Notes under the pieces: model-generated
Told to the model about the DNA's origin: nothing
The model's input: the letters and a program-made list of their open reading frames with translations, nothing else
Databases searched by the model: none
In this document: positions 40,657-51,589 of the stretch, piece by piece
Layout: every line of letters begins with the position of its first letter
How positions within the stretch are numbered: the stretch's first letter is position 1
Translations under genes and position numbers: made by a program
Assembly (NCBI GenBank): GCA_917880885.1
Contig: OU862913.1
Location: forward strand, 44,983,460-45,047,459
Direction of reading: 5' to 3'
DNA length: 64,000 nucleotides
DNA from: Limnephilus marmoratus
Taxonomy: Eukaryota > Arthropoda > Insecta > Trichoptera > Limnephilidae

Positions 40657-43429
40657 TAGTGTGGGCCGAATTTTTTTTCTTCCGAATTCCTTATGGCGCT
40701 AGTAATAAAAAGTTGTCTAGGTACCTAAAACATAAAAAAAAATTAATTAAAAAAAAACAAAAAATATCCTAAGGCTCCGGGGGTCCTTTGAAGTTTGAGA
40801 AAATATCGAAATATTTCCATTTTTTCAGCCCCTGCACAAAATATTCTGAAATAGTTTAAAGATATTCATTTATGAGATCTTGTTAAATAAAGTCCATAGC
40901 TTTGATGTATATAACTATCATCTATTATTTTTATAGTAATATGGCACTAAAACACCTACGCCCGCAGTCCCAAAACCCGCCCGCGCTTGAGCGGCGCGCC
41001 GTATTGGCCGTTCCTTGGTCGACCAAGGACCCCCCATTTCGTGATATTTTTGTGTAGGTAACTAAAATTATTTTGAAAATAAGGGAAGAAGATTATTTGC
41101 CAACCATTTTGAAAGAAAGAATTACAAACATTATTTAATTTTATAAACATAAGTATATAAACTTGTTGAAGTCATAAAAAATATGGAAGAAATACAGTTT
41201 CCTTCCAAAGAAGAGTCTCTCCATTTAAAACACAAGCTCTCTACTGTTTGATATTAGTTATTGTAAATGTAAAGTCAATAAATGCAATTTATTAATGCAA
41301 ATTATAGACAATAAATTAAAGTTTCCCTTAAAGAAAAAAACCAAAGAGGTGAGAGAAAAATGTTTATCGGCAGTGTTGGTATACCGACTACGAAACAATT
41401 GGAAAAGCCCATGAAAATAAAATGAAAACATCTTACCAAATCAACTGCACAGGTGTGAGAAAAAATTTTTTTAAAATTTGTAGACATTTTGTATCATTGT
41501 CTATCATTGCGTCATTATCTTCCACGTTAACATCAAAAACATCTTCTCATGATGCAAAATCAAGTCGGCTACTTAAGACTAATAACACCGCCTTTCCGAC
41601 AACAAGCGATTCTCCGTCTTTTACAGTTCTCTCCAAGATCTGTGACAGGTTTAGGATATTAAATTGAGCTGGAGCAGCAATCGCTTCTACTATCTTAAAT
41701 GATTTCAACATAATCACGCAGGATAATAATAATAAAGTAATAGACAAAAATAGACAGCGTCGCGGACGTCTGCGTGCCAGATCTGTACTCATCAAAACTA
41801 AGTGCATAAACTAAGTGAATTATTTTTTGATGGTCGAAAGAACAAGACCTTAGCTAACATAAAAAGACACAAATACTATAAAAGCACAGTACTTGAAGAA
41901 CACGTATCGATTATCTTGGAATCAGGATCTCATTTCTTGTAGCATTTTACGCCTAGGCCAGGCACTCCCGTAAACATAGTCAAACCAATAATGGAATATT
42001 TTGCTCATCAAAACATTTCACTCTACCATTTAAAAGCAATTGCGTGTGATGGCACAAATTTTAATACGGTAACAACTGGTGCTGTGATTCGAACGATGAA
42101 GAAACACTTGAATGGACCGGTACAGTTGCTGATCTGATTTTTTCATTGCAACGAGCTGCTTCTACGCCTTTCATTTATGAAGTCGGATGGTACAACCACC
42201 GGACCTCGTGGTTTTTCCGGCTCCGTAGGTTTGACTTTTCATAATTGCCATAATTTACCGGTACAATCTTTTTTCAAATTGATGTTGAGTATTCAACATC
42301 AAAATTTAAGCACCAATCAAAAATACTTGCTTGATATTTTCAAAGCAGTTTTCAGCAGACGGTGTCGTCCTGAAATTGCCAAAAAAACCCAGGAATGATT
42401 ACTACAGTGAGTTGAATCTAACGATTATATATTGGAAGCGCAATGCCATCAGAAAATTTTGTTATGTTAGCCACGTTTTTCATGAGGGCATACTTTCCTA
42501 TGTGGTTTGATATAAAACTGCACTTTGATATAGAACTGCAAAAAGGTGCACGGCGTGTTTTTAGCATGATTAAATATTCGCGCTATCTTTCGGACGAATT
42601 TAAAGCGATAATTAATCCGGCGATGCAGCGAAACACTTACTTCGCTCATCCTGAAAATTTACTCTTGTCAATGATAACCGATGAATCACCTATCATCTAA
42701 GAACATGGAATAAGGCATTTATTGAAAGCCAGAGAGATATCCGGACTGAAAACCGAACATTTAAAGTACCCACATTGAATTTTGATGCACAATCCTACTT
42801 TGATATAATATTTTTGCAAGATACGCCAATCACGTATCCTCCTATTTTGGAAGATGTAACGGAAGAAGAATTAGAAGAACTTAACCTAACTTCAGAAGTC
42901 AGCTCCATTTTCATCAACTTTGACAGGTTCCCCTGTCTTACACAATCTGTAGAATCTATAGAACAATCTGTAGAACGTTGTGTAAAGGTTGTGACTGAAA
43001 TATTTTCGAAAGTGCGTGGCAAGAAGAACAGGGAAGGCTTTATAACTACAACAATAAACTCCAGGAAAAATATGCCAAAAATCGTAAAAAACGTGATTTT
43101 CAACGGGAATAATTGATCACATTTAATTTTTCATGATTAATGTAATAATTATGATTGTAATTTTTAATATGGTGACTGCTTTAATAGTAAATAAATTGAT
43201 ATCGAGAATTTTTTAATTGTAACTCTTTCATTTCCTTACTACTTGGAAATAATTCACAAAAATATATATTTTAATCATTTTTCGAACGCTTCGGGGAACC
43301 TCGAAACGATAATATAATTTTTTTATTTTTATTTTTTATTAACACCAAAGACCTAAGACAACTTTTTATTACTAGCGCTCAAGGAAATAAGACAATTTAT
43401 TTTTCGCCATACAGTTGCGGCCCATACTA
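40657..43429 (+). mobile_element. Complete hAT element with 8-bp target duplication
   Basis: The 2773-bp unit is flanked by CTATGCAA on both sides (40649-40656 and 43430-43437). Its ends are TAGTGTGGGCCG and, reversed, TAGTATGGGCCG. A subterminal inverted block GCGCTAGTAATAAAAAGTTG lies 40-60 bp inside each end. The uninterrupted target is visible at 14115-14135. The 8-bp duplication, short TIRs and internal transposase remains identify hAT. Confidence 0.9.
41180..43116 (+). pseudogene. hAT transposase relic
   Basis: Recognisable order along the element: NDFNIITQDNNNKVIDKNR, then ELFFDGRKNKTL (41815, with the first conserved aspartate), VLEEHVSIILESGSHFL, a TAG stop, then YHLKAIACDGTNFNTV (second aspartate), GAVIRTMKKHLNGPVQLLI, a TGA stop, and FFHCNELLLRLSF..DGTTTGPRGFSG. 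After frameshifts come a 85-residue stretch ending HPENLLLSMITDE and a C-terminal 113-residue frame (42775-43116) with ITYPPILEDVTEEELEEL. This pattern belongs to a hAT-like transposase family widespread in insects and other invertebrates. At least two stops and several shifts make it a pseudogene. Confidence 0.75.
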
Positions 43430-44440
43430 CTATGCAATTTCACCATATAAGTATTATAAATACAAAACAATACAAGAACAACATGTCAACCTACTAGAGA
43501 CCAAATGGGAAAATAATTCACCGACTCCAGATATTTTCATATCAGAGGGTTCGGCTCTGTGGAATTCCTAATTGAACCTATAAATCCTACTGATCCCTCA
43601 ATATAAATATTTAAAAAAAAATTTGTAATAGTACATGTATTTAAAATTACTGATTTTTGCATTGTTATATACAAATTCTTTGACAAATCTAATATGCTTA
43701 AATTTTGAATCAGATTCCTAGGTATTATGCCAGTGGCCGAAATAACAAATGGTAATATTTTTATAGTCCGAGAATGCCAAATTCTTTTAATCTCATTTCC
43801 TAAATCTGTGTATTTTCTTATTTTTTCAGAAACAGTTTTTTGAATATTACAGGAATTTGGAATAGCTACATCAATGATTGAAGTTATTTTTAAAAATTTT
43901 TAAACTATATCAGGTCTATTACGACTAATTGTTCTGTCTATTAGTATAGTTTTATCATAATATATTTTATAAAATTCATTTTCTAAAAATGAATTTGGTT
44001 CATATTCATAATATGGTACTATATTACGGCAGTCAATCAAGTTATGTTTAATTACCAAACTTTGGTTAATTATTTTTAAAACCTGATTGTGCCTAAATGT
44101 ATACTCGGATGGCGCGATTACAGAACATCCCGATATAATATGTTCTATAGTTTCCGGAAAAGCCAAACATTTTGTACATAAATCATCAATTTGATTTATA
44201 TCTTTGATTATATATGCTTCCTATAATTTTTAGTATAAATGACTCTTTCTTGAAAGGCAAGCATAAATCCTTCTATTTCTGCGCTCAACTCTCCAATACT
44301 AAACCATTTGTTTGACGAAAGTTTGTCAACATACGTTTGGTTGAGATAATTGAAGTGTTTTGCATGAATAATTTTATTTGACCAGGAATCTAATAACTCA
44401 TGGTTAGTATTTATAAGAATGTTGGCATTTTCGTCATATA
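43430..44440 (-). pseudogene. R2-superclade LINE C-terminus, copy 2
   Basis: About 95% similar by eye to 14127-15130. The minus-strand frame 44166-43900 gives FPETIEHIISGC, EYTFRHNQVLKIINQSL, NSFLENEFYKIYYDKT and ends NRPDIV, where PD is the first nuclease motif. The YIIDVAIP continuation is damaged by a deletion near 43895. The first two cysteines of the CCHC knuckle lie just upstream (LCTKCLAF). The stop at NSF in copy 1 is absent here, so the two copies have independent lesions. Confidence 0.75.
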
Positions 44441-44535
44441 AATTTAAAGGGGTAATATTTCTATCTGCCTTGCAAATTATTTTGTGGATTTCTGAGCTAT
44501 TAGCTTTCCCATGGAAAAAAAGAAAAAAAAAATAT

Positions 44536-45167
44536 TATAATTATAAATTAAAGTCCCCCGCGCCGTCTGTCTGTCTGTCTGTTCGCGATAAACTCGAAAA
44601 CTACAAAACGGATTTTCATGCGGTTTTCACCAATAGATAGGGTATTTTATGAGGAAGGTTCAGGTATGTAATTTTTGTCAAAAATTTGTGCAAATTGGTT
44701 GAAACATAACGATAATTGTTAGAAGTATCGGAAAAAGTCAAGCCGCCTGGTAGCTTTCATCGAAAACGCTATCTAATCCTTTTGGGATATAAAAAAAACA
44801 ATGCATGGTGGGATATTCCTCTTTTATTGATCTACAAAAAAGTCCGGGAAGGCATATATCTATCTTTTACGGATAGCTTACTACACCCATTCTATCTTCT
44901 AACGAAATGGTCACGTACATTGCGGTAATTGAAAAGTTATTTAGATGGATACAGTAATAATCCTTATTAACTTAAATACGTTAGTTACCCCAATCATTTC
45001 ATGCACATTATTATAATCTTTCACACCATTTTTACGTATTATAAATTAAAGTACTCCACGGCATCTGTCTGTCTCTTCGTTATAAACTCAAAGACGGCGG
45101 TGGTAACAAAGGTTGGATTTTACAAAGTGTTTTATTAGCCACAGCAACGCGTGGCCGAGTCAGTTAG
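44536..45167 (+). mobile_element. Non-autonomous Helitron with internal 5' module
   Basis: It starts TATTATAATTATAAATTAAA and ends ACGCGTGGCCGAGTCAGTTAG (CTAG changed to TTAG). A second, shorter copy of the 5' module begins at 45038 (TATTATAAATTAAAGTACTC). The 62335-62974 element has the same compound layout. Confidence 0.8.
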
Positions 45168-45549
45168 TCATATTATAGTTCGTAAATCTTTGACAAGTTC
45201 CATGCATCCGAAATTAATAAATTCAATTAATTTTAACATTATAAAATTGACCCTGGTAAAGTAGGCCAGTAGCGATGGAATGCCAGCTTTGTGATTAAAA
45301 TCTCTTTGAACCACAAAAGGGTACAACTTCTGCGGGGATACTCCTTCTGGTTCCGGCGCTTTGTGGGTTAACCCTTTGAGAAGTTCTTTGTGCCAGTCAA
45401 GGGGTTAAACAAGAGATTGAAAAGTGTAGTTTAAATCTAGAGTTAAATGGAATTGTGTGCACTCAACTGCAATATATCTCACTTAGCAATATTATAAGAG
45501 AAACGGCTGACTTTCACTTCGTTCCATGTTCATGTGAAAATCTATTTGC
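45168..45549. other. Unassigned
   Basis: 45240-45420 is GC-balanced (TTCTGCGGGGATACTCCTTC) with no recognised motif. The rest is AT-rich. Confidence 0.4.
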
Positions 45550-45553
45550 TTAA

Positions 45554-45979
45554 GGGCACACAACCCGGATTTGTACCGATTTATTACATATTTCCCTTAA
45601 ACACGGTAAGTTTTAAAGCTCTTAAAAAAATATATGTTATTCTTGAAGATAGCATCTAGACTTTGCCCGCGCCGAAACGCAAATTATATAAAATTCCTTC
45701 TATAGAAAAAATCGAAAAGTATGCTCCAAAAATTATTATTAACATGTTTGTTTCAATTATTTTACAAGTTATATGTATGAAAAAATTCACAGTGTTTCTT
45801 TAAATGCTGTTTAAGATAATGCCCGCGAGATTTTTGCTCTATTTTAAACGAGTCATGTTTTATTAAACATTTTCGCAATTTTCGCATCGATTTTGTCGCT
45901 GTAAATGTTAGCGCTCTCCTCTAACATTCGTAATTTCGTATCTCTCCATCTTCTTCTTTTCGGGCCCGGTTGCAGGGCC
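45554..45979 (-). mobile_element. TTAA-flanked MITE T2 (copy 1)
   Basis: The 426-bp unit lies between TTAA at 45550-45553 and 45980-45983. Its ends are GGGCACACAACCCGG and, reversed, GGCCCTGCAACCGGGCC. The same unit, opposite strand, interrupts the mariner at 49665-50086. Confidence 0.85.
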
Positions 45980-45983
45980 TTAA

Positions 45984-46385
45984 AGCACCGTATTCCCGCT
46001 CAAAAAGAAGAAAATGGAGAGATATGTAATTACAAATGTCGGAGAGAACGCCTTAATATTTAAAATGATAAAATTGAAACGAAAATTGTTAAAAAGTTTA
46101 AAAACACGACTCGTTAAAAATAGAGCAAAAATCTCTTGGGGGCTGTCTAAAACAGCATTTAAAGAATCACTGTGAATTTTTCATACATATAACTTGTAAA
46201 ATAACTGAAACAGACTTGAAGATAATAATTTTCGAAGTATATTTTGTGATTTATTTATTTTGAGGGAATTTCATATAATTTGCGTTTCGGCGTGGAACGC
46301 GTCTAGATATTATTTGTTTTTAAGAACCTGAAAAATTTCAAATGTAATATGTAAGAAATCGGTTGAAATTCGGGTAGCAGTGGCG
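45984..46385 (+). mobile_element. TTAA MITE T2, diverged inverted copy
   Basis: It starts with AAAAAGAAGAAAATGGAGAG and runs to GGTTGAAATTCGGGTAGC, the reverse orientation of the adjacent copy with about 85% similarity by eye. Together with 45554-45979 it forms an 830-bp inverted repeat with almost no spacer. Confidence 0.8.
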
Positions 46386-46762
46386 GCTTGAATATCAAAT
46401 ATTCGCTTGCTTATATGAGTTATGCGTTTCATATATTCAGACTCAGAAAATTCAGTTTTCAAACAGCTCGCGCGCCACCTACTACAATAATTTTCCTTTT
46501 TGATATATATTTAAAATATTAATATTACCGCAAACATGGATCGTAACGGTAATAATAAAATATCTCATTGACTGAATTAAAATTTTTTCAGTATTAAACA
46601 ATTTAATAAATATTTATCACGTAGATATATGAAAAACCATAGACATATGAATATATCTGGACTTGCCCTAAGTGATAAAAGCGTATTATGTTCCCCTCCC
46701 CAAACCGGTTCCATGGAGCCGGCTGGGCTTACGAGAGCCTCGCTTGAATCTAAAAAATGTAA
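46386..46762. other. Unassigned, scattered element scraps
   Basis: 46455-46490 (CAGTTTTCAAACAGCTCGCG) is Helitron-internal sequence. 46525-46560 resembles an end of the CGTGAC MITE (GGATCGTAACGGTAATAATA). No gene was recognised. Confidence 0.45.
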
Positions 46763-47176
46763 CGTCATCATTCTTGTCCTGACCAGCGCCGAGCTAACAT
46801 CGTACATTTTACGGACGAAAATGAGAGCTTGTGCTATACATTATACCCTAATATAGTGAACATAGCGAATGTGGTCGTTTCTCCAGTGAGCTCGTCGCTG
46901 GTTACAGGGGTAAATAAATTATGAAAGATTTGTAGAAGTGTCTCAAATATGTTAATAACGTGGCGGGCAATTCACGCTCCCTTGTAAAAAGGTCTATTCA
47001 TTGAAAAGCAGATTTTGCTTTTAAGAACTAAATGGTGATATTATAATGCGAGATGCCTATATACTGTCAGATTGATTTTTTAATGAATCACAGCCATCTT
47101 CCTCCTCTTCGCCCACATAGTTTGGTTTTACCACCTCATCTGTATGTTCTCATCTATTAAATTTGGATGTCTATGT
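46763..47176. repeat. Dispersed repeat D1, copy 2
   Basis: Matches 235-733; it lacks the ~80-bp segment present in copy 1. It is followed by a different flank (GAAAAACCATTATTT), so the repeat ends near GGATGTCTATGT. Confidence 0.7.
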
Positions 47177-48589
47177 GAAAAACCATTATTTTATTTTTAT
47201 TAACCTTCAAATAGGCCATAGGTAGTTGGTAATGTCAATGTCAGGTGACACATATTAAATCTGTGTTGCCATAACCCGTCAGTTCCTAACTTTATGGATA
47301 GCGTAATGTAGGGCTGATATATCGGTAATTTTTAGTAATGGTACCCCTAGGGATATATTGTCAGGGCTCCTACCAGAGAGCAACTTGACGAACGTAAATT
47401 TGTCTCATAGCGACCACTAAAAGCAACTACCATCCCATAGGGTCGTTAAAACGCATTTTCATAAAAAGGCAGGTACCTTTTAGTTACAATCTTATTAATA
47501 AATTTTATAAACAAAAAGAGACAAACACATACATCTACAGGATTCAGCCTGCGAGGGACTGAGGGAGTGAGATGTAATAATCGGTCTCCTCTTTGTGCGG
47601 TGCTTCGAAGCCTTCCCACTTTTTTCTACTTTAGTTTTCTTAAGGATTTACTTCTCGGATTTTTTTAAATTGTAAGAATTTCAATTTAAATTTGTACGGC
47701 CTTTATTCAATGTATAACAAAAACACCGTTGAACGCTTGAGAAGTGTTTTTTTTATTGGTCGGGTGTTTTTAGTATATATCCTTGGTGAAAGGTTTAGGT
47801 ATAATTAGTATAGTGACCATACATCCCATTTTCACTTGGACAGTCTCGTTTTCAGGCAGAGTGAACCGGTGGCCCCGAATACAGCTTCGGGACGCCAAAA
47901 CGTCCCGTTTTCGAAAAGAAAGCGTACTACGCCCAATTATATTTTCGTCTTTCGTTCCTAGAGCCAATACCTTTGGAGGACCCACCACTTACCCGCCCTG
48001 GTATAGGTAACAGATGGTTACCCCTTCAAGGCTCTTGCAAGGACTTTAATTTTTTTGGGTAAAAACGACTCTACATTTGATAACGAAACTAGACCTCCAA
48101 TGTCCCTGCATATGTTGTTAGTAAGCAGTTTGCAAGTGCTTAGCGGGAAATACAGATACAACATGTGTTAGTATGACAAAATAATTAAATTGTTAATAAA
48201 CCTGTAAGTAATGTACCGACATCTTACTTATTTGATTTACCACACCCTTTACACACTTTAAAACACATAACACATCATTAATATTTAACTATTATCATCA
48301 CCCTGTAGCTGGTGACCGTTCCAATAAAATACATACCTCCATAAAACATGACCCTCTATACTCTATACCCTGTTACCTATATTTTTTTGTGATTTAAGAC
48401 ACTTGAAATATATACATATTGGCTTATGTATTGAGTCAAAGCAAAATTCATAACATTATGACGAAATAATAGTTGAAAAAAACTGTTTTCACATTAGATT
48501 TTTTTAAATTACTCTAACACTTTACACACGGCTTTTGAATATCGTAATTTAACAATGAATAAATGTCGTCAAAATTCCACATCACCGAA
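47177..48589. other. Unassigned, with one E1 fragment
   Basis: 47560-47650 is repeat E1 in reverse (CCTCTTTGTGCGGTGCTTCG). 47800-48010 is GC-balanced and open on both strands but without a recognisable product. 48050-48555, just upstream of the Vmat-like exon array, is AT-rich and could be its intron. Confidence 0.45.
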
Positions 48590-49190
48590 GTACTATGTCC
48601 AGGCATGGCGAGAGAGTCTCAAGCTTGTGCTGGCGATTTTGTACATCATCCTGCTGCTGGTCAATATGTTGCTCATTGCTCAATTATGTTGGTGTTTTGT
48701 ATTGCAGGCATGGCAGTTGGAGGGCGGCTGCAGGCATGGCGAGAGAGTCGCAAGCTGTTGCCGGCGATCGTGACCATTATCCAGTTTCTGGTCAATATGT
48801 TGCTCGTTGCTCATGGGTGTTTTGTGTTGCAGGCATGGCAGTTGGAGGGCGGCTGCAGGCATGGCGAGAGAGTCGCAAGCTGGTGCTGGCGATCGTGACC
48901 GTTATCCTGTTTCTGGTCAATATGTTGCTCGTTGCTCATGTGTATTTTGTGTTGCAGGCATGGCAGTTGGAGGGCGGCTGCAGGCATGGCGAGAGAGTCG
49001 CAAGCTGGTGCTGGCGATCGTGACCATTATCCAGTTTCTGGTCAATATGTTGCTCGTTGCTCATGGGTGTTTTGTGTTGCAGGCATGGCAGTTGGAGGGC
49101 GGCTGCAGGCATGGCGAGAGAGTCGCAAGCTGGTGCTGGCGATTGTGGCCATCGCCCTGCTGCTGGACAATATGTTGCTCACCACTGTCG
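48590..49190 (+). repeat. 125-bp tandem array built from a Vmat-like exon
   Basis: Units start after ..TTGTGTTGCAG at 48708, 48833, 48958 and 49083, exactly 125 bp apart, and are preceded by a diverged unit at about 48590. Each encodes AWRESRKLVLAIV.. and an NMLL hydrophobic stretch. Because 125 is not a multiple of 3, the same protein segment appears in successive frames, which produces several long overlapping open frames that are not separate genes. Units 1-3 differ by few bases from each other. Confidence 0.9.
49085..49190 (+). CDS. Vmat: Exon of SLC18-type vesicular amine transporter (Vmat-like), TM1
   Basis: In the last array unit an ATG at 49085 opens MAVGGRLQAWRESRKLVLAI, then VAIALLLDNMLLTTV, ending in G of a phase-1 junction before GTAAGC at 49191. 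A TTTTGTGTTGCAG acceptor-like tract precedes it. The RKL-basic cluster followed by IALLLDNMLLT matches the cytosolic N-terminus and first transmembrane helix of vesicular monoamine transporters. These proton antiporters load dopamine, serotonin, octopamine and similar amines into synaptic vesicles. The aspartate equals the TM1 Asp (Asp33 in mammalian VMAT2) needed for substrate recognition; VAChT has DNMLYM instead. The expected next exon (..VPIIP) is not in the window, because a mariner starts 34 bp downstream and the intron runs off. The start could also be an internal methionine of a longer exon. Confidence 0.6.
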
Positions 49191-49354
49191 GTAAGCCAAG
49201 AACCCCCTCTTCCTATCATTCTACGAGGGTCAGTCAAAAACTAATGCCTCCAATTATTTTCTACTTATATAAAGTTAGTTGAACGAAAAAAAATTATTTT
49301 GTCGCTATTCCACCAACATTCTTCTACAATCTACTGGGGTTAGAGCATTCAACT

Positions 49355-50460
49355 TTAAATGGCCGACATCGATGTTCGTATTATACAACGTTCTGTGATT
49401 GAATTCTTGAATGCAGAAGGTGAAACGCCTATGAACATTCGTGAAAGACTGAAAAATGTTTACGTTGTTACAACTGTACAAAAATTGTGACTGGAGACGA
49501 AACTAGGGTTCATTTTTTTGAACCTGAATCAATGAGGCAGTCAGTGTAATGGCATCACGCAAGCTCACCGAGAACGAAAAAAATCAAAACTGTGCGATCG
49601 ACAGGGAAAGTTATGGCGACAGTGTTCTGGGATGCAAAGCGTTTGATTATGGCTGAGTTTTTAAGGCTCTGCAACCGGGCCCGAAAAGAAGAAGATGGAG
49701 AGATACGAAATTACGAATGTTAGAGGAGAGCGCTAACATTTACAGCGACAAAATGGATGCGAAAATTGCGAAAATGTTTAATAAAACACGACTCGTTTCA
49801 AAGAGAGCAAAAATCTCGCGGGCATTATCTTAAACAGCATTTAAAGAAACACTGTGAATTTTTTCGAACATATAACTTGTAAAATAACTGAAACAAACGT
49901 GTTAATAATAATTTTTGGAGCATACTTTGCGATTTTTTTCTATCGAGTGAATTTTATATAATTTGTGTTTCGGGCAAAGTCTAGATATTATCTTCAAGAA
50001 AAACATATATTTTTTTAAGAGCTTTAAAACTTACCGTGTTTAAAGGAAATATGTAATAAATCGGTACAAATCCGGGTTGCGGGCCCTTAAAGAAGGGATG
50101 TACAAAAAATTCTGTCCAATACGTCACAACCCATAAAAAGCTTAAAGCAAGTCTGTCGCCCAATATGGCGCCCATGGCGGATGTTCTTCTTTTGCATGAC
50201 AATGCAAGACCACACACCAGTGTAACGGTGTAACGGTGTAACGATTGTGAAAATTGGACGGATAGTCTTGCCCCATATAGCCTGATCTGGGGCCATCTGT
50301 TCGGGTTGCTAAAAGAAGCTCATCGTGAGATATGAAGATAGGCCGTGAAAACTTCCAGGCGTCAATGGCTTAGGAAGCAGAACTGTGCTTTTTACCACTC
50401 TGGGATACATGCCCTTGTTAAAAGATGGATAAAAGCTGTGGAAATGGATGTAGATCATAT
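49355..50460 (+). pseudogene. mariner transposase relic, split by a TTAA MITE
   Basis: MADIDVRIIQRSVIEFLNAE starts the frame. After RLKNVYV a large deletion joins to VTGDETRVHFFEPES (first catalytic Asp), KTVRSTGKVMATVFWDAKRL and MAEFL. The MITE sits exactly here (TTAA at 49661 and 50087). The frame resumes KEGCTKNSVQYVTTHKKLKA and ends ADVLLLHDNARPHTSVTV (second Asp), then stops. Downstream PDLGPS followed directly by VR suggests that the DFH part holding the third aspartate is lost. Inactive. Confidence 0.8.
49665..50086 (+). mobile_element. TTAA MITE T2 inside mariner
   Basis: It starts GGCTCTGCAACCGGGCCCGA and ends AATCCGGGTTGCGGGCCC. TTAA on both sides. Removing it restores the mariner frame (..MAEFL/KEGC..). 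It is closely similar to 45554-45979. Confidence 0.9.
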
Positions 50461-50464
50461 ATTT

Positions 50465-51480
50465 TTATTTTTAATTTTTTTTTTATTTAAATAAAACATA
50501 CAACGAAGTTGCATTCCCATGAGTTATCAAAATTCATTAAGGGATCGCCAATTGGTAATTTTGAAAAGTTAAACCCAACCCAACCCAATATGCAGACACA
50601 ATAAATGAAAAAAAAAATTACAAAACATTTCACAGCAGCAATATAGAGAAACAAAATATGAAGAATCACTTTACAAATATTTCACAGAAACATGTCTTAT
50701 AAGATTTTGTGAATAATTATAACCACTCATTTGATTTATGTACTGTTGGCGTCAAAAAGTTCAAATAAAGTATCCTCCATGATGGACTATAGAAATGCAT
50801 AAAAAAATACAAAATTAGGAAAATACAATAAAAGGTACGGGCTCAAAAATATACAGACCTAATACAAGATGTTTACATACAAAATACATGACAAGATTTT
50901 AAAAAGATGTAAACTGCGCCCATCATATCTGGATGTACAAAGTTTGGTACAGGATAGCTATCAGAACAGAGTTTGTACCTACTTATGACTCGTTTTCCAA
51001 ATAACATTTGAAAAAATAGGATTTCAATATATCGTTTCGAGATTTGTTAGAGGCTTAATTCTTCAGGCAATTTGTTATAGTTAGTGTAGGCAATGTATTT
51101 TAATGATTTCAGTCCGAACTTTGTTGAGTGTATTTTTGATATATGTAGTTTGTTGTGTTGTCGTGTATTATATTGGTGAACGTCGTTATTATAGTTCAGT
51201 TTTATATTTGTGTGGGTGTTGCACTGAATAATATTTAAGATGGTGTTTGTTATCTCAAAGCTAGGAACAATCTTAAATGGCAATACAAGTGCGTGACGGT
51301 AAATATCTTTAACATGTGTATCCCAAGGCAAGCCAAAAATGTTACGTAGGGCTCTATTTTGGATTATTTGCGCCTCCGATATCACTTTTTTGGTAGCAAA
51401 ACCCCAGATACTCGAAAGGTATGCCAAGTGGGAGTGAATCAAAGCATAGTACAATGATCGCAGTATGGCTGAAAAAGCGA
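50465..51480 (-). pseudogene. 5'-truncated LINE inside mariner
   Basis: The minus-strand 135-residue frame (51454-51047) shows MYYALIHSHLAYLSSIWG, AQIIQNRALRNIFGLPW, YNTRQHNKLHI and YTNYNKLPEELSL, the Jockey/CR1-type thumb to C-terminus. About 550 bp of AT-rich 3' UTR follow and end in an A-tail (T-run near 50465-50490). It separates the mariner coding remnant from its right terminal repeat. Confidence 0.75.
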
Positions 51481-51589
51481 CAATTTAATCGTCAATAGTG
51501 TGTTTTTCAACATATGTAATTACATTTTTATTTCTGGACAAGGAGAAGGAAAAAGGAAGCATTAGTTTTTGACTGACCCTTGTATTAAT

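Larger units (their letters stand above)
49224..51582 (+). mobile_element. mariner element (copy C) carrying a MITE and a LINE
   Basis: TA at 49222-49223 and 51583-51584. The ends CGAGGGTCAGTCAAAAACTA and CAAGGGTCAGTCAAAAACTA (reversed) continue alike to AATGC. The 2359-bp length comes from two later insertions (49665-50086 and 50465-51480). It lies in the presumed intron just behind the Vmat-like exon. Confidence 0.9.

Noticed and set aside
47783..48010. Coding exon in the GC-balanced block upstream of the Vmat-like array
   Set aside because: Both strands are open for about 70 residues, but no transporter or other motif is recognisable and the splice-site context is poor.
48555..49282. Several overlapping 110-145 residue proteins
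   Set aside because: The 125-bp period shifts the frame at each unit, so one exon segment is read in all three frames. They are not separate genes.
50465..51480. A clear target-site duplication for the LINE inside mariner C
   Set aside because: ATCATAT on the left and ACATATG on the right are only loosely similar, so I could not confirm a duplication and give the borders as approximate.
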